Shown here piece by piece: positions 38,982-46,757 of a DNA stretch of 64,000 nucleotides (positions are counted from its first letter, which is position 1; each line of letters starts with the position of its first letter). The notes beneath the pieces are model-generated. The model saw only the letters and a list, made by a program, of their open reading frames with translations. It was not told where the DNA came from and searched no databases. Source of the DNA: Sphingomonas sp. PAMC 26605 (lineage in GTDB: Bacteria > Pseudomonadota > Alphaproteobacteria > Sphingomonadales > Sphingomonadaceae); assembly GCF_000241485.1 (NCBI RefSeq), contig NZ_JH584241.1, positions 3,714,924 to 3,778,923 on the forward strand, read 5' to 3'. Made by a program: the position numbers and the translations under genes.

Positions 38982-39782
38982 TCAGGCGCGCGCCGCCGCG
39001 GCCAGTTCGGCATTGCGCTGCGTCGCCGCCGCAATCGTCGCCTGCAGCAAACGCACAAGCGCATCGCCCGCATCGAGCACATCGAGCCCGCGGCGCGTCG
39101 AGCCGCCCGGGCTAGCGACCTGCTCCGCCAGCGCGCCTGGCCCGACATCGGACGCCGCCGCGAGCAATCCCGCCCCCTCGACCGTCGCCAAAGCAAGGCG
39201 TTGCGCCTGCGAATCGGATAGCCCCTGCGCGACCCCGGCAGCGGCGAGCGCGTCGATGAAGCGATAGGCAAACGCCGGACCGCTCCCCGCGAGCGCGGTG
39301 ACCGCATCGAACTGCGCCGGCGCGACCCATTCGACCAGCCCGAGCGGCGCCATCACCGCAACCACCGCCGCGCGAACGCGTTCGTCGGAGGTCGGCGAGT
39401 CGAGCGCGACTACGCCCTTGCCGATCGCGACAGGCAGATTGGGCATCGCGCGCACGATCGCGCGCGCGTCGAACCGCGCCGCGAGCGCCGCGGCATCGAC
39501 GCCGGCAAGGATCGACAGGAGGATCGGGACGCCGGCGAGCCGCGTCGCATAGCGCGCCGCCACTTCGTCAAGCTGCTGCGGCTTCATCGCGAGAATGACC
39601 GCGTCGGGCAACGCCCCCGCGGGCAAGTCGCGCCCCTGCGCAACGTCGTCTGGAAGCGCCCGGTCGGCGCGATTGATCACATCGACCTGATCGCCGCGAA
39701 GCACGCCGCTGGCGACCCAGCGACGCAGCATCGCGCCGCCCATGGTCCCGCATCCGATCATCCAGACGCGTCGGATCGTCAC
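38982..39782 (-). CDS. proC: Pyrroline-5-carboxylate reductase (ProC)
   Basis: A 266-aa enzyme from the GTG at 39782, which overlaps the YbjN stop (GTGA). It reduces pyrroline-5-carboxylate to proline with NAD(P)H. The dinucleotide site is MIGCGTMGGAML close to the start. The family signature is AVTALAGSGPAFAYRFIDAL, and the C-terminal region has LAEQVASPGGSTRRGLDVL. The short N-terminal leader (VTIRRVW) is normal. Proline breakdown (putA) is at the far end of the window. Confidence 0.95.
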   Translation of the reverse strand: MTIRRVWMIGCGTMGGAMLRRWVASGVLRGDQVDVINRADRALPDDVAQGRDLPAGALPDAVILAMKPQQLDEVAARYATRLAGVPILLSILAGVDAAALAARFDARAIVRAMPNLPVAIGKGVVALDSPTSDERVRAAVVAVMAPLGLVEWVAPAQFDAVTALAGSGPAFAYRFIDALAAAGVAQGLSDSQAQRLALATVEGAGLLAAASDVGPGALAEQVASPGGSTRRGLDVLDAGDALVRLLQATIAAATQRNAELAAAARA

Positions 39783-40294
39783 GCTTCGCCTTGCGTCTCG
39801 GTCATCGCGGCGGCGAGCGCTTCCTTGGGGGTTCTCCCGCCCCACAGCACGAACTGGAACACCGGATAGAAACGCTCGCATTCGTCGATCGCGCTTTCGA
39901 CGAGCAGTTCGGCGGCGCCGAGCGACATGGTGCCGCCCCCGGAATCGCTGGGCCCCTCGATCATCGCGGCATGGCGATAGAGCAGGATCCCGCTCGACGA
40001 CCACAGTTCGAAATGCCCGACCCAAAGCTGTTCGTTGATCAGCCCGATCGCTTCGTAGATCGCGCTGCGGCGATCGTCGGCGACGCGGATGTCGGGAAAA
40101 GCGAGAAACTGGATGACGCTGTCTTCCTCGCGCCACAACGCACGCAGCTCATATTGCGTCCAGCTGCCCTTGACCTTGGCGATGACCTCGTCGTCCTGCC
40201 GCTCATGCTCCCAGCCGTGCGCCGCGAAATAGCTTTCGAGCATATCGATCGGCGCGGCATCGTCGCGGTCGAAATCGGCTTCGTCGAGCATCAC
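39779..40294 (-). CDS. YbjN domain-containing protein
   Basis: A 171-aa protein with the type-III-chaperone-like YbjN fold: IDMLESYFAAHGWEHERQDDE, then WTQYELRALWREEDSVIQFLA and YEAIGLINEQLWVGHFELW. It is normally upstream of proC in alphaproteobacteria, as here, with a four-base GTGA overlap. Function is poorly defined, probably a protein-interaction role. It may start at either of two adjacent ATG codons. Confidence 0.9.
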   Translation of the reverse strand: MMLDEADFDRDDAAPIDMLESYFAAHGWEHERQDDEVIAKVKGSWTQYELRALWREEDSVIQFLAFPDIRVADDRRSAIYEAIGLINEQLWVGHFELWSSSGILLYRHAAMIEGPSDSGGGTMSLGAAELLVESAIDECERFYPVFQFVLWGGRTPKEALAAAMTETQGEA

Positions 40295-40396
40295 AGCAGG
40301 TCTCCCGCATCCGCATTACAGGATGTGGGGGCCATGTTACAGGCGACGCACCAGATCGCGCGACGAAGACCCGAAAAAACTGTGGAAAAGATCAGA

Positions 40397-40660
40397 TCAG
40401 CCTTCCGTCTTGGGGGTTGCGAGCTTTGCCTCGAGCGCGTCAAGCCGCGCGCGCAAAGCGTCGGCATCGTCGCGCGCCGCTGCCGCCATCGCCTTGACCG
40501 CATCGAATTCGTCGCGCGACACGAAATCGAGCCCGCCGATCCATTCGCGCGCGCGGGCCCGCGCACCGGCTTCGGCCTCACGCCCGACGCCCGCCAGCGT
40601 ACCCGCAGCGCCATTGAGCAGTTTGGCGAAGTCGTCGAAAATCTTGTTGTCGGATTGCAT
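40397..40660 (-). CDS. UbiK-family accessory factor (BMFP domain)
   Basis: An 87-aa protein from the ATG at 40660 (MQSDNKIFDDFAKLLNGAAG). It has an amphipathic N-terminal helix and a C-terminal coiled coil (DALRARLDALEAKLA), with FVSRDEFDAVKAMA in between. This is the UbiK/BMFP pattern, known to assist aerobic ubiquinone synthesis or to bind membranes. It lies after TspO in the same direction, 20 bases away, and before YbjN and proC. Confidence 0.87.
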   Translation of the reverse strand: MQSDNKIFDDFAKLLNGAAGTLAGVGREAEAGARARAREWIGGLDFVSRDEFDAVKAMAAAARDDADALRARLDALEAKLATPKTEG

Positions 40661-40680
40661 GAGCCGGGATCCAGTCGCGT

Positions 40681-41238
40681 TCAGAGCTTGATGATTTGGG
40701 TGGTTGAACCCGACGGCGCAAGGGTTTCCGCGCCGGGGTTCAACGCCATGATGCCATAGTTCAGGTAGAAGGCGAGCAGCAGCCACGCAAGATACGGCAC
40801 GAGCAGGACCGCCGCGAGCATGCGGATTCGCGCGAAGACGACGGTCATCGCGAGCGTCAGCGCGAACATCAGAGCGACGATGCCGAGCGCGAGCGTGACC
40901 TGATGCATGCCGAAGAAGACGGGCGACCAAATCAGATTCACCGCCAACTGTACCGCGAACAGCAATATTGCGACCCCCCGCAGCCGCGCGCCGCGCGCAT
41001 GCAGGATCATCGCCAGCGCGAGCCCGAGCAGGATGTAGATCGTCGTCCAGGCGACCGGAAACGCCCAGTCGGGGGGCGTCAGTGGCGGTTTCACCAGAGC
41101 GGCATACCAGGCGTTCTGCGATCCCGCCGGCGCGAGACGCGCCGCGGTGAAGCCGAGCAACAGGACGAACGGGACCGTCACCACCGCCCAGCGCAGAAAG
41201 GCCAGCCGCAATTGCTGCTGCGATGCGATCTCGTTCAA
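40681..41238 (-). CDS. TspO/MBR family tryptophan-rich sensory protein
   Basis: About 185 aa. The start is taken at a TTG (41238) preceded by GGGAAGGG; no ATG fits without running into the TlyA gene. Five helices are predicted, with the TspO hallmarks WYAALVKPPLTPPDWAFPVAW and YILLGLALA, then NLIWSPVFFGMHQ and YLAWLLLAFYLN. TspO binds porphyrins and related ligands and modulates tetrapyrrole and stress responses. An N-terminal extension before the first helix is longer than usual. Confidence 0.9.
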   Translation of the reverse strand: MNEIASQQQLRLAFLRWAVVTVPFVLLLGFTAARLAPAGSQNAWYAALVKPPLTPPDWAFPVAWTTIYILLGLALAMILHARGARLRGVAILLFAVQLAVNLIWSPVFFGMHQVTLALGIVALMFALTLAMTVVFARIRMLAAVLLVPYLAWLLLAFYLNYGIMALNPGAETLAPSGSTTQIIKL

Positions 41239-41335
41239 GCCGTAAGCCCTTCCCGCCTCGATTGCGCCACCTCGATGTCCGAGGTGACGGCCAGTTCGGC
41301 CATATAGGAGATTGCGCCGCGTGTAGCCGGTAATT

Positions 41336-42085
41336 TCAGGGCATTGGAAGCGAAGTGTCTCGCATTGCAGCAATCAGGAATTCGACATTGCCCTCGGGGC
41401 CGGTGATCGGGCTTTCGACGATCGTCTCGACCGACCAATGCTGCGCCGCGACCCATGCCGCCACTTCGGCGCAGACGCGCGCATGGATCATCGGATCGCG
41501 CACCACCCCGCCCTTGCCGACCTCGCCGCGCCCCGCCTCGAACTGCGGCTTGATCAAAGCGAGCATCCGCGCCGCAGGCTTGGCGAAGCGCAACGGCACC
41601 TCGAGCACCTTGGCGAGCCCGATAAAGCTCGCGTCGCACACGATCAGATCGACCGGCTCGGGGATATGCGCGTCGGTGAGGATGCGCGCACTGGTCTGTT
41701 CGTGCACCACGACGCGCGCGTCCTGCCGTAATTTCCAGGCAAGCTGGTTGGTGCCGCTGTCGACCGCATAGACGCGCGCCGCGCCGCGCTGCAGCAGCAC
41801 ATCGGTAAAGCCGCCGGTCGAGGAGCCGACGTCGATCGCGACCGTGCCCGCGACGTCCCAGCCTACCGTGTCGAGGCCATGCGCCAGCTTGATCCCGCCA
41901 CGCGACACCCACGGATGATCGCGCCCGCGCACGTCGAGCAGCACGTCGTCGGCGATCGCCTGACCGGGCTTGTCGATCTTGCGCTCTCCGGCAAACACCA
42001 GGCCGGCCATGATTAGCGCCTGCGCGCGGGTCTTGCTCTCGGCGAGGCCGCGATCGACGAGAAGTTGGTCTGCGCGAAGCTTCAT
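41336..42085 (-). CDS. tlyA: TlyA-family rRNA 2'-O-methyltransferase / S4-domain protein
   Basis: A 249-aa protein from the ATG at 42085. The N-terminal S4 RNA-binding domain starts MKLRADQLLVDRGLAESKTRAQ. The methyltransferase domain has VAIDVGSSTGGFTDVLLQRGA (about residues 83-103), with a conserved Asp in YAVDSGTNQLAW, and the KPQFEAGR loop. TlyA methylates 16S and 23S rRNA in mycobacteria, and gram-negative homologues are FtsJ-like. Genes downstream (TspO, UbiK-like) run in the same direction. Confidence 0.91.
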   Translation of the reverse strand: MKLRADQLLVDRGLAESKTRAQALIMAGLVFAGERKIDKPGQAIADDVLLDVRGRDHPWVSRGGIKLAHGLDTVGWDVAGTVAIDVGSSTGGFTDVLLQRGAARVYAVDSGTNQLAWKLRQDARVVVHEQTSARILTDAHIPEPVDLIVCDASFIGLAKVLEVPLRFAKPAARMLALIKPQFEAGRGEVGKGGVVRDPMIHARVCAEVAAWVAAQHWSVETIVESPITGPEGNVEFLIAAMRDTSLPMP

Positions 42086-42360
42086 CCATGCCTCCAACGC
42101 GAAGTCGCCGCGGATCGCAAGAGGCATCGCTGTCGCCGGCTGGCGCCACGCCCGATCGGCCGGTCGATCGGGCGCGAAACAGGACCGATCCGGCCCGTCG
42201 CGCCGCGCCGTCGCTTGGACGCAAGGCTATTGCCTACCGAACCGATGGAGATAGCATCATGACCAGGGAGGCGTGGTCGCGCGGCGTCCCCCTAGAGCAC
42301 GGGCGGCCACGTCTCCCATCGCCTGAAAGGCCCCCCGGCCCCGGGCGATGTGGGCCAGCT

Positions 42361-43068
42361 TCAATCGAAAAAGAGATAGGCCGGATCGAACTTCGAGAAG
42401 CGGCGCAGCCCGTCCCAATCGAGAATCTCGACTTCGCCCTGGCGAAAGGCCACCAGCCCGCGCTCGCGCAATTGCCGGAGCATCCGGTTGGCATGGACCG
42501 CGGTCAGCCCGGTCGCATCGGCGAGATCGACTTGCGTCAGCGGCAATGCGAAGGTCGGCGTCGGGGCATGACCGATCCGCGCGAGCCGGACATACATCTC
42601 ACAGAACAGATGCGCGAGGCGGATCGCCGCGCTGCGCGCACCGATCGACACGATCCATTCGCGGTTGATCGCCGCATCGACCAGGGTCGAACGCCACAGC
42701 AATTCGGTGAGCGTCGCCGAGGTCTGCGTCAGCGCGCGAATGTCGGCATGCGGGAACAAGGCGACGCGGACGTCGGTCAATGCCGCGACCGAATGTTCGA
42801 GCCGCTTGAGCGGATAGGAATGGAGATCGACGAAATCGCCCGGAATATGGATCGCGAGAATCTGCCGCCGTCCCTCGGGCGTATCCTTGTAGCGCTCGAC
42901 AAAGCCTTCGAGCAGCAACGTGCACTGCGTGAGTGGGGTCTGCTGGCGCACGATGATCTGCTTGGCATTATAGGTCGTCGTCCGGACCACGGCCTGATCG
43001 AGCGCGGCGCGTTCGTCCTCGGTGATCGCCGGAACGCGATGGGTCTTCAGAAACAAATCGGTGTACAT
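42361..43068 (-). CDS. Crp/Fnr-family transcriptional regulator
   Basis: A 235-aa regulator; the ATG at 43068 follows GGGAGGGG. The N-terminal part is the cyclic-nucleotide-binding-like beta roll (IIVRQQTPLTQCTLLLEGFVERY, then GRRQILAIHIPGDFVDLHSY). The C-terminal HTH of the Crp_2 type lies at about residues 160-215 (VDLADATGLTAVHANRMLRQL). No N-terminal cysteine set for an Fe-S cluster is present, so oxygen sensing by FNR chemistry is unlikely. It is divergent from two small genes. Confidence 0.91.
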   Translation of the reverse strand: MYTDLFLKTHRVPAITEDERAALDQAVVRTTTYNAKQIIVRQQTPLTQCTLLLEGFVERYKDTPEGRRQILAIHIPGDFVDLHSYPLKRLEHSVAALTDVRVALFPHADIRALTQTSATLTELLWRSTLVDAAINREWIVSIGARSAAIRLAHLFCEMYVRLARIGHAPTPTFALPLTQVDLADATGLTAVHANRMLRQLRERGLVAFRQGEVEILDWDGLRRFSKFDPAYLFFD

Positions 43069-43133
43069 GGCCCCTCCCACGGGCGGGAACATGCGCCGAA
43101 CATCCGCGTTTTGTCTAGTCTTGGAGACACGCT

Positions 43134-43313
43134 TTGGCCCGATTACCGTGTGATATCCCGATCGAAGCGACTGCCGAGCATGGCGAGGTCCTGCTCGACG
43201 GACCCGACGGGCTCGCCGCCTCGCTGACGCCCGCGGCGGCGCGGCAATCCGCGAAGCGCATGGCCAAAGCCGCCGATACGGCGGAACGCGACCCGTCCGC
43301 CGAACCCGCCTAG
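43134..43313 (+). CDS. Small conserved-looking protein (59 aa), TTG start
   Basis: Short gene with TTG start at 43134, GGAG seven bases upstream, and TAG at 43311-43313. It reads ARLPCDIPIEATAEHGEVLL, then DGPDGLAASLTPAAARQSAK, with the high G/C third-position bias of local genes. A Cys at residue 6, a beta-strand-like first half and an Ala-rich helix in the second half are seen. No family name is known to me. It is divergent from the Crp/Fnr regulator and may be its target. Confidence 0.6.
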   Translation: MARLPCDIPIEATAEHGEVLLDGPDGLAASLTPAAARQSAKRMAKAADTAERDPSAEPA

Positions 43314-43367
43314 TCATCCTCACGCGCTCTAGCGGTCCGTTAACCCCACGCCGCGTACATCTGCCGG

Positions 43368-43589
43368 GTGCCGTTTCGCAAACTCTTCCTGAGCCGCTGG
43401 TCGGCGCTGCTGTGGGCCGGCGGAATCCTGTGGACCGCGGTCGACACCGTCGGCTTCGGTCCGGCCGCCAAGACGCCCGCCACTGTCGAGGCGACGCCCG
43501 CGAATACGGCGGATCAGACCGACGCGACGGGAACCGTGATTAACTCTGACGACCTCGCGGTGCTGGCCAATGCGCTCGGACCGCAATGA
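43368..43589 (+). CDS. Small single-span membrane protein
   Basis: A 73-aa protein from a GTG at 43368. One hydrophobic helix (ALLWAGGILWTAVDTVGF, about residues 13-30) is preceded by basic residues. A polar, Ala/Thr-rich tail probably lies on the periplasmic side. Only a short space separates it from the preceding 59-aa gene. No family is recognised. Confidence 0.55.
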   Translation: MPFRKLFLSRWSALLWAGGILWTAVDTVGFGPAAKTPATVEATPANTADQTDATGTVINSDDLAVLANALGPQ

Positions 43590-43619
43590 GCGATCGACCC
43601 GACGCAAGGATCGCATCGG

Positions 43620-44303
43620 CTAGCGCCGCGGTGCCGGCTTCAGCGCGATGCTCCGGATCCGCCAGCGTCGCTGCGCGGGCGTTGCGCCATCGATGTCGCC
43701 GGAACGGTGAAGCGTGACCGCACCGATCTCATAGACCGGCGTCGCGCCGCGCTTGAGCCGGGCATAGACCTGGACGGGCACCGTAACGTAGCGCTGCCCT
43801 GCCCCCGCATCGATCGCGCCGGGGGCGCCGACATGGGCGTGATATTCGCTATAAGCCGCAAATCCCGCAGCGAACGCCGCGGCGTTCCCGGCGCCGGGCT
43901 CGCGCAGTGCAAAGGCCTGCGTATATTTCTGCTCGCCGATCAGGGCATAATAGGTCTGGACGACATCCGCCGCACCCTGCGCGCTGTCTGGGGTGAAGCG
44001 TGCCTCGCTGACGGGTGTACGGTCGTCGGGCAGCCCACCCGGCGTACCCGGCGCCGGCGGATCGAGCGGCGCGGGGTCGGCGGTATTGGTTGCCGCGTTG
44101 TCTCCGCGATCCGCAGCCGCGCCGGGCTCGGGCGCCGCGTCGGTTTCGCTGATCTCGATCGGGGCGTTGGCGCCATAGGCATCGACCGAATCCTGCGCGC
44201 GGAGGGCGGCCGCGTTGATGTCGATGCTGTTGGGCTGGCTCGGCGCATTGGCGGAGCAGCCTGCGACGAACAGGAGCGGTAGGGATAGGAAGAGAGGTTT
44301 CAT
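43620..44303 (-). CDS. Putative lipoprotein of unknown function
   Basis: A 227-aa protein with a lipoprotein signal and lipobox FVAGC at about residues 12-16. A long disordered linker rich in Ala, Asp and Pro (about 40-100) leads to a C-terminal folded domain with AADVVQTYYALIGEQKYTQA and RWRIRSIALKPAP. This end resembles NTF2-like folds that bind small ligands. The gene is convergent with the small membrane-protein gene. Confidence 0.72.
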   Translation of the reverse strand: MKPLFLSLPLLFVAGCSANAPSQPNSIDINAAALRAQDSVDAYGANAPIEISETDAAPEPGAAADRGDNAATNTADPAPLDPPAPGTPGGLPDDRTPVSEARFTPDSAQGAADVVQTYYALIGEQKYTQAFALREPGAGNAAAFAAGFAAYSEYHAHVGAPGAIDAGAGQRYVTVPVQVYARLKRGATPVYEIGAVTLHRSGDIDGATPAQRRWRIRSIALKPAPRR

Positions 44304-44473
44304 CGCTAGGCTCGCAAGCTGGGATACGAGGATCGTCCTAGCCGAACGTAACCGCCCATTGCCCGTTCCTCTGCGCGCCGTTCCAACGCGGCGAAGCGTT
44401 GGGAAACGCCGTTCGCCGCGTGGTCGAGCCGATCACGGACGGAGCACCACCGCGCCCCGCCCGTGGCCCGGCG

Positions 44474-44815
44474 TCACGGCCGCAGCGCGGTCTCGTCGCG
44501 GTCGCTCAGTTCATCGTCTTCGACCGTGTCGTCGTCGAGTTCGTCCTGAACATCGTCTTCGTCTTCATCGTCGTCGCTCTCGTCGGCATCGTCCTCTTCT
44601 TCGCCGACCTCGTCGTCGTCCATGTCGAGATCGTCGTCATCGTCATCGTCGCTCGACGCGATATCGGGGTTGATATCGGTCAGCAGGGTGCCGTCGCTCG
44701 GCCCGTCGCGCGTTACTTCGAGGATTTCCGCGCGCTGGCTCTCGTCATAGCCCTCTTCGTCGAACCCGTCGTCGCCCGTGCCCACGCCGGGCACCTGATG
44801 TCCACCGATGCTCAT
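44474..44815 (-). CDS. Highly acidic low-complexity protein (113 aa)
   Basis: A 113-aa protein whose second half is almost entirely Asp and Glu (runs such as SSDDDDDDDLDMDDDE and EEEDDADESDDDEDEDD). The N-terminal half is Gly-rich, with GTGDDGFDEEGYDESQRAEI and a segment GPSDGTLLTDINPD that looks structured. Predicted very low isoelectric point; no signal peptide. Acidic DNA mimic, metal or cation buffer, or disordered linker protein are all possible. The open frame and the start sequence MSIGGHQVPG argue for a real gene rather than chance low complexity. Confidence 0.62.
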   Translation of the reverse strand: MSIGGHQVPGVGTGDDGFDEEGYDESQRAEILEVTRDGPSDGTLLTDINPDIASSDDDDDDDLDMDDDEVGEEEDDADESDDDEDEDDVQDELDDDTVEDDELSDRDETALRP

Positions 44816-44909
44816 CTTCGCTCTCCCGACGGCCCCGCGGGATGCGGGATCGTTCCATCAGCGAACCGTGCGGACGCGAAACGGTTCCGGCCCGTGCGGG
44901 TAAACTGCG

Positions 44910-46139
44910 TCAACTGGGGCGAAATAGCCGTCCGCGCTCGACGATCGCTGCGATAACGATACCCGAAATCCCGGCGACCAGAAAGCCCAGATGAAGCGGC
45001 ACGGTCGTACCGTCGAAGCTCCGCCCGATCGCCCAGCCGATGATCGCGCCCATCGTAATCCCGAAGAATCCCTGCACGCTCGACGCGACGCCGGCGATCG
45101 ACCCCATATTCTCCATCGCCATCGCCGACATGTTCGAGGTGGCGAGGCCGAAGCACGCCATGGTGATCGCCTGCAGCACGACGAAGACGATCAGCGGTTC
45201 ATCGCCGAACCATCCGACCGCAGCCCCGGTACCGGCCGAAACGATCATCACCACCAGCGCGGCCTGAGAGATGCGCCGCATGCCGAGCGTCATCACGATC
45301 CGCGAATTGAGCAGATTGGCCACCGCCATCGTTCCCGCCGACGCCGCGAACACGCCGCCGAGCCATTCGGGGCGGTGGAAGACGCGCTCCATGATCGGCT
45401 GGATCGAGCCGAGATAGCCGAAGATCGCACCCTGCGCGATCAGCGCCGCGATCGTGTAGCCGACCGAATAGCGGTCCGACAGCGTCTGCCGCCAGCCCGC
45501 CAGCGTCGCCTTGATCGACAGCGGCGACTTGTTTTCGGGGCGCAGCGTCTCGGGCATCCGCCACGCGAACCAGATCAGGCAGAGCAACGCGCCGCCGGCG
45601 ATCACCTCGAAGATCAGCCGCCATGATCCGATCAGCAGGATGCCCTGGCCGATGCTCGGCGCGACGATCGGCACCGCCATGAACACCATGAAGGCGAGAC
45701 TCGTCACCTGCGCCATCGCGCGGCCGGAGAAGCAGTCGCGAATCAGCGCAATCGTCACGACGCGGCTGGCGGCGATGGCGAGCCCGCTGAGGAAACGCAC
45801 CGTCAGCAGCAGGGTGAAGCTGTTGGCCAGGCCGGCGCAGAGGTTGCCGACAATATAGAGGACGAGCCCGACGATCAGCACCGGGCGGCGGCCATAGCGG
45901 TCGGTCAACGGGCCGTGGATCAGCTGCCCGATGCCGAGCCCGACGACGAACACCGTGATGATCAACGGCGCGTCGATAATCGCATCGACGCCGAGCCGCC
46001 GCGCGATGTCGGGCTGTGCGGGCAGCATCGTGTCGATGCCGAGCGAGCCCAGCGCGATCAGCGCGGCGATCAACGGCACGAACTCGAGCAGCCGTAGCGG
46101 CGGCGAGTCCATCATCGGACGATGGGGGGGAAGCGACAT
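44910..46139 (-). CDS. Bcr/CflA-family multidrug efflux MFS transporter
   Basis: A 409-aa transporter; the ATG at 46139 is preferred, although the frame is open upstream and another ATG lies at 46112. Twelve helices are predicted. Family motifs: IDTMLPAQPDIARRL after helix 1, GQLIHGPLTDRYGRRPVL (motif A) and RVVTIALIRDCFSGRAMAQV in helix 4-5. Bcr/CflA members export drugs and small molecules such as sulfonamides or cysteine. It is divergent from the DUF3597 gene. Confidence 0.91.
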   Translation of the reverse strand: MSLPPHRPMMDSPPLRLLEFVPLIAALIALGSLGIDTMLPAQPDIARRLGVDAIIDAPLIITVFVVGLGIGQLIHGPLTDRYGRRPVLIVGLVLYIVGNLCAGLANSFTLLLTVRFLSGLAIAASRVVTIALIRDCFSGRAMAQVTSLAFMVFMAVPIVAPSIGQGILLIGSWRLIFEVIAGGALLCLIWFAWRMPETLRPENKSPLSIKATLAGWRQTLSDRYSVGYTIAALIAQGAIFGYLGSIQPIMERVFHRPEWLGGVFAASAGTMAVANLLNSRIVMTLGMRRISQAALVVMIVSAGTGAAVGWFGDEPLIVFVVLQAITMACFGLATSNMSAMAMENMGSIAGVASSVQGFFGITMGAIIGWAIGRSFDGTTVPLHLGFLVAGISGIVIAAIVERGRLFRPS

Positions 46140-46273
46140 TGCGCGCGCCATGCCCGACTTGGCCGCGCGGGTCACCCCGCAAAGCATGCATCCGGTCGAA
46201 CGCGCGGCGCAGCCGTCGCGGAACGGACATGCCCGCGGGGCATTGTCGAGGTTCACCACACGGGAGCAAGACG

Positions 46274-46669
46274 ATGAGCGTTTTCGGTATGATCAAGGAT
46301 GCGATTTGGGGCCACAAGGAAGCCCCGGCCGCAGGGTCCCCCGCCGCGCCGACGGCGCCGCAAGCAGCTCCGGCACCGGCCAGCCCCGCCCCTGCGGCGG
46401 CAGCACCGGCCCCCGCCGCATCAGCCCCCGCTGCGCCGGCCAAGCCGTTCGACCTCAATGCGGTCCTGACGCAAAAGGCCGCCGACAAGGGCCAGCCGCT
46501 CAACTGGCAGACCTCGATCGTCGATCTGATGAAGCTGCTCGACCTCGATCCGAGCCACGACAACCGCGTCTCGCTGGCCAAGGAACTGGGCTACACGGGC
46601 GACATCGACGACAGCGCGACGATGAACGTCTGGCTGCACAAGAAGGTGATGGAGCGGCTCGCCGAGTAA
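46274..46669 (+). CDS. DUF3597 domain protein
   Basis: A 131-aa protein from the ATG at 46274, eight bases after GGGAG. The N-terminus is MSVFGMIKDAIWG, followed by an Ala/Pro-rich linker at about residues 19-58. The C-terminal DUF3597 domain has VLTQKAADKGQPLNWQTSIV, DLMKLLDLDPSHDNR and LAKELGYTGD. The domain is LysM- or PG-binding-like in other contexts; function unknown. A strong terminator follows. Confidence 0.88.
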   Translation: MSVFGMIKDAIWGHKEAPAAGSPAAPTAPQAAPAPASPAPAAAAPAPAASAPAAPAKPFDLNAVLTQKAADKGQPLNWQTSIVDLMKLLDLDPSHDNRVSLAKELGYTGDIDDSATMNVWLHKKVMERLAE

Positions 46670-46695
46670 CGCGCTTTTCGAGAAGCGCGAACCGA

Positions 46696-46741
46696 AGTGG
46701 ACCCGCGACGCCTCAAACGGGCGTTGCGGGTCCACTTTTTT
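46696..46741 (+). terminator. Strong intrinsic terminator, DUF3597 / tamB junction
   Basis: Stem AGTGGACCCGC-GACGCC / GGGCGT-TGCGGGTCCACT with loop TCAAAC, followed by six T. It lies 27 bases after the DUF3597 stop and 17 before the end of tamB on the other strand. Confidence 0.9.
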
Positions 46742-46757
46742 GCACCGCTACCGCGGT

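Noticed and set aside
42086..42360. Short ATG frame with GGAG site at about 42259
   Set aside because: It runs on as an antisense reading of the Crp/Fnr gene; no independent support.
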